DNA from: an uncultured bacterium
GTDB taxonomy: Bacteria; Bipolaricaulota; Bipolaricaulia; UBA7950; UBA9294
Assembly: GCA_903859225.1 (NCBI GenBank)
Contig: CAIOLV010000103.1
Span: forward strand, 1 to 5,353
DNA length: 5,353 nucleotides
Direction of reading: 5' to 3'
Part shown: positions 1 through 4,243 of the stretch, piece after piece
How the letters are laid out: each line of letters begins with the position of its first letter
Position numbering within the stretch: the first letter of the stretch is position 1
Notes under the pieces: model-generated
What the model was told of the DNA's origin: nothing
The model's database searches: none
What the model saw: the letters and a program-made list of their open reading frames with translations, nothing else
Made by a program: the position numbers and the translations under genes

Positions 1-145
1 CTGACCGCGCCGCGACCTCACGAACTCGCCTCTCCACCTCCATACGCCCTCCACACCGGGGCCGTAGATTCCAGATGTGGCTCGCAGCGACCCCCGAGGC
101 GGTGCGAGTCCGCCGGAGACTCGTACGGATACTGGGGGAGGACAC
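1..145. other. Leader region upstream of the DOMON gene
   Basis: No gene or convincing sigma-70 promoter can be seen here. A TAGATT at 65-70 could serve as a weak -10 box, but no matching -35 lies upstream. The stretch may hold the end of an intergenic region that starts outside the window. The open frame of the downstream gene extends back to a GTG at 77, but that start has no SD and would put an unlikely Arg/Pro/Gly-rich tail in front of a good signal peptide, so I treat it as non-coding. Confidence 0.5.
103..125 (+). promoter_or_regulatory. Leader hairpin just upstream of the DOMON gene SD
   Basis: TGCGAGTC (103-110) can pair with GACTCGTA (118-125) around a 7-base loop, giving eight pairs of which one is a G-U. 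It ends nine bases before the G-rich SD at 134-141, so it would sit in the 5' untranslated region. It could stabilise the mRNA or tune translation. There is no T-run after it, so it is not a typical terminator. The structure is seen; the role is inference. Confidence 0.35.
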
Positions 146-802
146 ATGAAGAACACGATCATCGCGATCGCGAGCCTGATTGCATCACTGGCGGTTGTCG
201 CTGGCGGGACGGCCGCTCTCTGGAGCGGCACCGCGGCGCCCAATGCTGCGAACGATGCCGTAGCGGCCAGCACGGCGAGCGGTTCGGCCGACGTCGCGCC
301 GCTGGCGCAGCTGGCCGGCGCCAGCCTGCCGACGGCGGACGGAATGGTCTACGCGGGCGAGTACCGCAACAACCTCTACGATTCGCAGACGGGGATGTCG
401 CTCTTCTGGCAGAACGACCTGACGAACCTCTACGTCGGCTTGATCAGCCCGGGGACGGGTTGGCTCGGCGTTGGGTTCAGCCATCGCACGGGCAAGCAGG
501 GGTCGAACATCATCATCGGCGCCGTCGCGAACGGAACGGTGACGATCCAGGACAACTACGGCGTGACGAAGGAGTTGCACCTTCCCGACAAGACCGCGTC
601 GATCCTCGCGTTCGGCGGGAGCGAAGAGAGCGGCCAGACGTCGCTCGAGTTCGTGATCCCGCTTGCGAGCGGCGATTCGCAGGACACGACGCTCGTTCCC
701 GGGGAGACGGTGCAGGTCATCCTTGCGTACCAGGCGACGTGGGACAGCTTCTCGACGGAGCACACGCGCTACTCGATGACGCAGATTGCTCTCGACCCGT
801 AG
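146..802 (+). CDS. Secreted DOMON-domain protein
   Basis: This 218-residue protein is predicted to be exported: an N-terminal hydrophobic segment (about residues 4-24) follows the basic MKN start, and an Ala/Ser/Gly-rich linker runs to about residue 60. The rest reads as one DOMON domain, a beta-sandwich that binds heme or sugars in extracytoplasmic proteins. Visible family marks are FWQND (87-91), the signature GWLGVGFS (105-112), NIIIGAV (121-127), QDNYG (135-139), FVIPL (169-173) and HTRYSM (206-211). Cytochrome DOMON domains use a Met and a His as heme ligands; Met84 and His206 are possible equivalents here, but that is inference. No CxxCH heme-c site, cytochrome b561 or oxidoreductase domain is attached, so any redox partner is elsewhere. 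The ATG at 146 is preferred because GGGGGAGG (134-141) lies four bases upstream and the signal peptide starts there. The substrate is unknown. Confidence 0.85.
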   Translation: MKNTIIAIASLIASLAVVAGGTAALWSGTAAPNAANDAVAASTASGSADVAPLAQLAGASLPTADGMVYAGEYRNNLYDSQTGMSLFWQNDLTNLYVGLISPGTGWLGVGFSHRTGKQGSNIIIGAVANGTVTIQDNYGVTKELHLPDKTASILAFGGSEESGQTSLEFVIPLASGDSQDTTLVPGETVQVILAYQATWDSFSTEHTRYSMTQIALDP

Positions 803-817
803 ACTCATGGAGGACCT

Positions 818-845
818 GCCGGCACCGACGTCTCGGCGGTGCGGC
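818..845. terminator. Possible bidirectional hairpin terminator between convergent genes
   Basis: GCCGGCACCG (818-827) pairs with CGGTGC-GGC (837-845) with one bulged base and a 9-base loop. It lies in the 42-bp gap between the stop codons of the DOMON gene and the minus-strand nuclease gene, just touching the nuclease stop codon. That is the expected place for a shared terminator of convergent genes. There is no T-run on either side, so intrinsic termination is not certain. Confidence 0.4.
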
Positions 846-2053
846 TATCGATCCGCCGTGTCGCGCTTCTTTCGCAGCCGGATCGTGATGCGCGGTTCGG
901 CCGACGCGAACGGTGCGAGCTTCGCGCGAGCGTCCGGAGGCAAACCCTCACGGTCGAGCGCTTTCTCGAGCTTGTTCAGGTTGAGATCGGAGACGTCGTC
1001 CCACAGCCCGAGCTGGCGGACGAGGGACTCCAGCGGCGCGCGTTGGGGATCGTCTTTCCTCGGGAACGCCAGGATCTCGATTTCGGAGATCGCCGCCTCG
1101 CGCTCGTCGCCGACGATGACGCTGTAGCCGTGCTCGCGGGCGTAGGCGAGCAGCGCCTCCTCGACTTGCGCGATCTCGCTCTCCAGCCCGTCTGTCGCCG
1201 TCTTGAGCAAGGCCCTCAGTTCGGCGAGCCGGTTGACGAGGACGACGCCGGGCTCGTGCAGGTACTCGTTCGGCGGAAGGGCCTCGACGGCGCGGCGATG
1301 GCCTTTGGCAGGGCAGATCGAGAGGTAGTCGCACCACGCGCACAGCCGCGACTCCTGTGCTGGGAAGTCGGTCGCGGCCTCAATGGCGCGGACCCGGCGC
1401 ACGATATCCTTTTCCAGCGCCTCGGCCTCTTCCGGGGTGCGAGTGGTCGCAAGATCCTCGTCATGGCGCAAGTAATGCCAGACGAGTCGCACTTCGCGGG
1501 CCTGCGGGAAGCGTCGGCGGACGGCGAGTGCGTACCAGCCGCCTTGCTCGTCGGCCTGCGCCTGCTCGGGTGTGGGCAGGTGTTGGCTCGTCTTGTAGTC
1601 GTGCACCTCGTAGACGTTGTCCTCGGGCTTCATCAGCCGGTCGATGACGCCGTTGAGGACGAGGCCGTCGCCGAGCGGGATCTGAAAGCTCTCTTCGAGT
1701 CCGAGGACGATGCCCTCGTGGAACGGCGCATGGCGGTCGACGTACCTCTCGATGCAGTGGCGGCCGGCGTCGCGATAGGCGGCTTCGTCGAGATGCTCGT
1801 TCACGATGCGCAGGCCGCCCGCGCGTTTCGCCTCCCATCGCTCGCTGTAGACGGCGAGGACCTCATCGGCCGTCGGGGCACGGCCGCCGGCGACCTGCTT
1901 GTACAACCACTCCATTGCGTCGTGGACGCGCGAGCCCATGAACGCCTCGATCGAGGGAGCGACCTCGACGGGGGTCTTGTCGATGTACCGGAAGCGGTAC
2001 TGGAGCGGGCAGGTGCGATAGCTGTTGAGTCGTGAGTACGAGTAGCGAGCCAT
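845..2053 (-). CDS. PD-(D/E)XK nuclease, Cas4/RecB-like, with Fe-S cysteines
   Basis: A 402-residue cytoplasmic nuclease of the PD-(D/E)XK superfamily, the fold of Cas4, AddB and RecB nuclease domains, acting on DNA ends or single strands. Motifs in order: Cys15 in RTCPLQYRFRY; GSRVHDAMEWLY (40-51) with His44; Asp138 in GVIDRL; the catalytic D-Y-K at 152-154; QGGWYALAV (170-178), the RecB motif with Tyr174; and Cys238-x2-Cys241-x5-Cys247. The one N-terminal plus three C-terminal cysteines match the 4Fe-4S arrangement of Cas4 and AddB, and the catalytic residues look intact. Cas4 proteins are usually about 200 residues, so residues 255-402 are an added C-terminal region: a helical, probably coiled-coil stretch (about 270-307), a beta-like part, then a Lys/Arg-rich tail. 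The ATG at 2053 is chosen for GAGG five bases upstream and because the family N-terminus starts there. No helicase or CRISPR array lies beside it, so its partner is unknown. Confidence 0.9.
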   Translation of the reverse strand: MARYSYSRLNSYRTCPLQYRFRYIDKTPVEVAPSIEAFMGSRVHDAMEWLYKQVAGGRAPTADEVLAVYSERWEAKRAGGLRIVNEHLDEAAYRDAGRHCIERYVDRHAPFHEGIVLGLEESFQIPLGDGLVLNGVIDRLMKPEDNVYEVHDYKTSQHLPTPEQAQADEQGGWYALAVRRRFPQAREVRLVWHYLRHDEDLATTRTPEEAEALEKDIVRRVRAIEAATDFPAQESRLCAWCDYLSICPAKGHRRAVEALPPNEYLHEPGVVLVNRLAELRALLKTATDGLESEIAQVEEALLAYAREHGYSVIVGDEREAAISEIEILAFPRKDDPQRAPLESLVRQLGLWDDVSDLNLNKLEKALDREGLPPDARAKLAPFASAEPRITIRLRKKRDTADR

Positions 2054-2150
2054 ACGTGCCTCTTCAAGGAGAGTAGGGGAGCGGCCAAGCGGGCGCAAAT
2101 GGCATGTAGCTCATCGCGCGTAGCAGGTGAGGAAGGACGAAGAAAGGCGA

Positions 2151-2172
2151 TGGCTTCCGAATCCACAAGCCA
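2151..2172 (-). terminator. Weak terminator-like hairpin after the Ntn hydrolase gene
   Basis: TGGCTT (2151-2156) and AAGCCA (2167-2172) form a perfect 6-bp stem with a 10-base loop. Read on the minus strand, the stem is followed by a pyrimidine-rich stretch (TCGCCTTTCTTC). It lies about 50 bases beyond the stop of the minus-strand Ntn hydrolase gene and before the nuclease gene, so it could separate their transcripts. The T-run is broken, so termination would be partial at best. Confidence 0.35.
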
Positions 2173-2219
2173 GAGACGACGTGCCGGAAAGCCTATCGCA
2201 GATCGCCGGGTGGGCGAGT

Positions 2220-3083
2220 CTAGTGTAGATTGCTGACTTCGAAGGCGAGATCCGCGAGAGGCATGCGCGCGCGCCCTTCGGCCCAAAGAGGTGCGAGGTC
2301 GAGTCGCGCGCGGCTTGTGAAGTCCGCGCCAACGTACACGTCGAGGATCCCCCTCACGAGGTCGCCGATCACGGTGTAGCGCGTTCCTGGGTCATCCGGG
2401 AACTTGGGCTGGAGACGAGTCGCGCGCAGGATTTGGGCGGCGCGATCGAGCGTCGGCGCGGGATCGAACCCGATCATCCGCGTTGCGGCGGAGTATCGAA
2501 CGTCGGGGTACCCGCCGAGCGAGGGGGCCGCGAGGTTGAAGTTCGTGACGACGAAGCCCGGGCCGGTGCGGAACACGTCGCCGATTCCCGTGTATACGGC
2601 CGCGGTGCCCGACCGGTCGACGAGGAAGACCTGAACGCAGGGAAGGATCGTGGCGTAGTTGCGCTGGTGGAGAAAGGCCAGCGCTTCGTCCACTGAGGCG
2701 CACGTGGTCATCATCGTGCACTCGATCGGCTCCGGCGCCGGATACCCGGCGCCGCGCCAGTCGTACGCGGTCGACCGTTCCACGCCCGGCGTGCACGGCA
2801 CGCTGAAGAGGTCATAGTAGAGACCCTGGTCGTTCACGCCCTGCATCTCGTACCACCCGGCCAGCCGGTTGCCGAGCCCATCGAACCAGAGGCCGAAGTA
2901 GACCACGCCGTAGGCCGTGCCCGACGCGGCGGTCGCCCACATCGCGGGGTCCGTGAGATCGTTGTCCTCGTTGCCCCCCACGATGACGGAGCCGCTCTGG
3001 ACCAATGCCACGCCGCTGCACGCCTCGATGCCCAGTCCCGTGCAGCACGTGAGAACAGCGACGATGACGAGGACCTTGCCCAT
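2220..3083 (-). CDS. Exported Ntn hydrolase, choloylglycine hydrolase / acyltransferase (C45) type
   Basis: A 287-residue protein with a signal peptide (MGKVLVIVAVL core, likely cut after Ala21) followed at once by Cys22, the expected nucleophile of an N-terminal-nucleophile amidase. Members hydrolyse or transfer linear amides such as conjugated bile acids, penicillins or acyl-homoserine lactones; the substrate here cannot be told. Family marks: CSGVAL (22-27), GGNEDND (36-42), GVNDQGLYYD (82-91), a strand-forming LVDRSGTAAV (155-164), VVTNFN (178-183) and DVRYSAATRMI (194-204). By pattern, Cys22, Asp40, Asn84, Asn181 and Arg202 would match the choloylglycine hydrolase active site, while the Arg of the usual GRNxD is Gly37 here. 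It has extra cysteines (97, 122, 128, 149) that could form disulfides outside the cell. The ATG at 3083 is supported by a perfect GGAGGT (3090-3095 on the complement) six bases upstream; a longer frame to 3227 lacks an SD. Confidence 0.82.
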   Translation of the reverse strand: MGKVLVIVAVLTCCTGLGIEACSGVALVQSGSVIVGGNEDNDLTDPAMWATAASGTAYGVVYFGLWFDGLGNRLAGWYEMQGVNDQGLYYDLFSVPCTPGVERSTAYDWRGAGYPAPEPIECTMMTTCASVDEALAFLHQRNYATILPCVQVFLVDRSGTAAVYTGIGDVFRTGPGFVVTNFNLAAPSLGGYPDVRYSAATRMIGFDPAPTLDRAAQILRATRLQPKFPDDPGTRYTVIGDLVRGILDVYVGADFTSRARLDLAPLWAEGRARMPLADLAFEVSNLH

Positions 3084-3153
3084 GAACCCACCTCCGAGGA
3101 CTAGGCGTACTGTACATGGCCCTGGTGCAGGAATCGTGAAGACGCAATCTGTT

Positions 3154-3172
3154 GGCACCGGGATCCCGTGCC
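3154..3172. promoter_or_regulatory. Near-perfect palindrome in the divergent spacer, candidate operator
   Basis: Positions 3154-3172 read GGCAC-C-GGGATCCC-GTGCC, a palindrome broken by a single extra C. It lies near the middle of the 146-bp spacer between the divergent Ntn hydrolase and acetyltransferase genes, a usual place for a regulator site serving one or both. TTGGCA (3152-3157) overlapping its left side resembles a -35 box, but no good -10 follows at the right distance. The symmetry is seen; regulator binding is inference. Confidence 0.35.
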
Positions 3173-3180
3173 GGCGAACG

Positions 3181-3201
3181 ACGGACCACGGATCACGGAC
3201 A
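3181..3201. repeat. Three tandem 7-bp repeats (ACGGAYC-like)
   Basis: ACGGACC, ACGGATC and ACGGACA follow one another without gaps at 3181-3187, 3188-3194 and 3195-3201. The tract lies 28 bases upstream of the acetyltransferase start. Short tandem arrays of this heptamer occur between genes in some uncultivated bacterial genomes (from memory). It may be a variable-copy spacer or a binding array; no function can be assigned. Confidence 0.7.
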
Positions 3202-3229
3202 ATGAGCTTCGCGCTAGGGGGTGACATCG

Positions 3230-3661
3230 ATGTATACCATCAGCATGGATCGAGAGCGCCTCGATCTCGACCGGATTGCTCGCTGGCTGAGCAAGGAGTC
3301 GTACTGGGCACAGGAGCGGACGCGCGAGGCCATCGAACGTTCGATCGAGCACTCGCTCGTGTTCGGCGCGTACCTGGGAGACGAACAGGTCGGTCTGGCA
3401 CGAGCCGTGACGGATTTCTCCACCTTCGCCTGGCTGTGCGATGTCTTTGTCGACAGGGACCACCGCGGCCGCGGGGTGGGGAAGCTCCTCGTGCAGGCTG
3501 CGACGGAGCACCCAGAGCTGTGCGGGCTGCGCTTGATCCTGCTCGCGACGCGCGATGCTCAAGCGCTCTACGAAACGTACGGCGGCTTCCACGCTCTCCA
3601 GACTCCAGAACGTTGGATGGTCCGCCGCGCCGCAAGCGGCCCTCCACCCTGCGCGAGCTAG
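3230..3661 (+). CDS. GNAT-family N-acetyltransferase
   Basis: A 143-residue cytoplasmic protein covering a single GNAT fold, which moves an acetyl group from acetyl-CoA to an amine. The acetyl-CoA pyrophosphate-binding motif A is DVFVDRDHRGRGVGKLL (71-87), with R-x-x-G-x-G at 79-84. The N-terminal part with SYWAQER (24-30) and SLVFGAY (42-48), the GLARAVTD strand (55-62), and the C-terminal LATRDAQALYETYGGF (105-120) are typical of a widespread small-acetyltransferase subfamily of unknown substrate. The length is normal and no motif is missing. The ATG at 3230 is chosen because AGGGGGTGA (3216-3224), a near-complete SD, lies five bases upstream; a GTG at 3221 falls inside that SD. It is divergent from the Ntn hydrolase gene, so the two may share regulatory DNA. 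Confidence 0.93.
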   Translation: MYTISMDRERLDLDRIARWLSKESYWAQERTREAIERSIEHSLVFGAYLGDEQVGLARAVTDFSTFAWLCDVFVDRDHRGRGVGKLLVQAATEHPELCGLRLILLATRDAQALYETYGGFHALQTPERWMVRRAASGPPPCAS

Positions 3662-3705
3662 GGCTAGTTGACCTCGGTGCGTCGGTGCGCGAGCACATGC
3701 CCTAG
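3658..3705 (+). terminator. Possible stem-loop at the end of the acetyltransferase gene
   Basis: CTAGGGC (3658-3664), which includes the stop codon, is complementary to GCCCTAG (3699-3705). Inside the 34-base loop a smaller GTGC/GCAC pairing is possible (3678-3681 with 3693-3696). The position just after the gene suits a terminator or a 3' end protecting mRNA, but no T-run follows and the loop is long. Confidence 0.3.
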
Positions 3706-3751
3706 GGACACTCGCGAAGAGCCCGTGGGCCGAGCGGAGACGAAAAGCAAA

Positions 3752-3770
3752 GCCCCACGCCATGTGGGGC
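3752..3770 (-). terminator. Terminator-like hairpin oriented for the minus strand
   Basis: GCCCCAC (3752-3758) and GTGGGGC (3764-3770) form a perfect 7-bp GC-rich stem with a 5-base loop. On the plus strand it is preceded by the A-rich GAAAAGCAAA, so on the minus strand it is followed by TTTGCTTTTC, close to a classical intrinsic terminator. No minus-strand gene lies to its right in this window, so it may end an antisense transcript or protect the acetyltransferase from read-through. It could instead be a plain hairpin used by the plus-strand mRNA. Confidence 0.45.
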
Positions 3771-3822
3771 AACGGTGATCAAGATCTCAAGCCGACAGAG
3801 ACGGAGTCCTCCGCTTCGCCGG

Positions 3823-3893
3823 GATGCCCCGGCCTGTTCGGTCGAAAGGAGCGACCGAGTCGCGCTCTCTACCGAACCGAGGCCGGGGGCATC
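3823..3893. repeat. Long imperfect palindrome (hairpin of about 20 bp)
   Basis: All 20 bases of the left arm (3823-3842, GATGCCCCGGCC to TTCGGT) can pair with the right arm (3871-3893), which carries only three bulged bases. The 28-base interior can form a further small hairpin, GCGAC/GTCGC (3851-3855 with 3859-3863). The outer flanks (3817-3822 and 3894-3899) extend the symmetry weakly. No T-run follows on either strand. Possible identities are a REP- or MITE-like repeat, a transposon-end hairpin, or a small structured RNA; the sequence alone does not decide. Confidence 0.6.
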
Positions 3894-3950
3894 GCCGACG
3901 TACTTTCATGTTGCGTCACGCGATCACCCCCTTGTTCGTAGACTCACCCC

Positions 3951-4243
3951 GTGCGACAAGCGCACAAGATGGCATCTAGGAGGATAGTCCACAGTTGTGA
4001 GGTGTCAAGAGCCTGTGTCCCGCGGTCCGGACGACCTGCGCCGGACGGCGCAGGCGCGAGGAGGAGCGCCGTGATCGGCCGGATGAATCCCACCCGTGTA
4101 GAAGCGAACAACCGAGCCTTGTGAGTGGGCGTCCGGCGTGCCGCAGACCCCGTATCACCCAATGGAATTGAACGGGAAGCTTGGATCGCGCTACGATTGC
4201 GCGGTGTCGTGCAGGCCCTCGCGGGTCTAGGCAAGGAGGCGAG
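3951..4243 (+). ncRNA. Structured RNA, probable HEARO / omega RNA (IscB-IsrB type) lacking its nuclease gene
   Basis: About 290 bases dense in stems, directly upstream of a gene. It begins with a perfect hairpin GTGCG-ACAAG-CGCAC (3951-3965). Further stems are CACAG/CTGTG (3990-3994 with 4013-4017), a perfect 8-bp CCTGCGCC/GGCGCAGG with loop GGAC (4035-4054), GCCG/CGGC (4068-4079), CCCAC/GTGGG (4089-4093 with 4125-4129), CGCGC/GCGCG (4187-4203) and AGGCCC/GGGTCT (4213-4228), ending in AAGGAGG (4233-4239). Omega RNAs guide IscB/IsrB nucleases: a guide at the 5' end, a first hairpin, a multi-stem scaffold, and an SD at the 3' end serving the nuclease gene. This layout fits, and single-stranded blocks such as AACGGGAAGCTTGG (4171-4184) look conserved to me from HEARO RNAs. 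No IscB/IsrB gene follows. Alternatives are a cis-regulatory leader of the downstream gene or a group II intron remnant, though I see no intron domain V. Family identity is pattern memory, not a search result. Confidence 0.58.
4233..4239 (+). promoter_or_regulatory. Shine-Dalgarno site at the 3' end of the structured RNA
   Basis: AAGGAGG at 4233-4239 is a near-complete SD, four bases before the ATG at 4244. It decides the start of the glycine-rich/DUF4097 gene and also forms the 3' tail of the structured RNA, outside its last hairpin (4213-4228). In IscB loci the omega RNA ends in a similar SD for the nuclease gene, so this site may have been brought in by the element. Confidence 0.75.

Larger units (their letters stand above)
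3662..3950. other. Non-coding spacer rich in inverted repeats
   Basis: This 289-bp stretch after the acetyltransferase has no convincing gene. Open frames crossing it (for example a GTG start at 3775 on the plus strand) give Arg/Pro-rich peptides with no SD or family resemblance. It holds two clear inverted repeats, described separately, and ends where the structured RNA begins. Positions 3901-3950 show no further structure I can support. Confidence 0.6.

Noticed and set aside
845..2053. Calling the nuclease a CRISPR-associated Cas4
   Set aside because: No CRISPR repeats, Cas1 or Cas2 are in the window, and the protein is twice the usual Cas4 length. Only the fold and Fe-S pattern are shared.
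2220..3227. Longer Ntn hydrolase start at 3227
   Set aside because: The extra 48 residues would cover the heptamer repeats and palindrome, have no SD, and would bury the signal peptide that starts at 3083 behind a perfect GGAGGT.
3101..3772. Long minus-strand open frame antisense to the acetyltransferase
   Set aside because: It mirrors a clear GNAT gene on the other strand, has no family motifs, and is typical of antisense frames in GC-rich DNA.
3775..3987. 70-codon open frame on the plus strand
   Set aside because: It has a GTG start with no SD, an Arg/Pro-rich composition, and crosses both the long palindrome and the RNA start.
4071..4124. Tiny reading frame starting GTG at 4071 after GAGGAGG
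   Set aside because: It gives only 17 residues, lies inside the stem-rich RNA, and has no recognisable peptide. The purine-rich stretch is better explained as RNA structure.
4168..4197. Sigma-70-like promoter TTGAAC - 18 bp - TACGAT before the glycine-rich gene
   Set aside because: Both boxes match only four of six bases, and TACGAT is mostly the loop of the CGCGC/GCGCG hairpin inside the structured RNA. It is better explained as part of that RNA.
3951..4243. Group II intron (the 5' GTGCGAC resembles an intron start)
   Set aside because: GTGCG pairs at once with CGCAC in a closed hairpin, no domain V-like hairpin is visible near the 3' end, and no reverse transcriptase is present.
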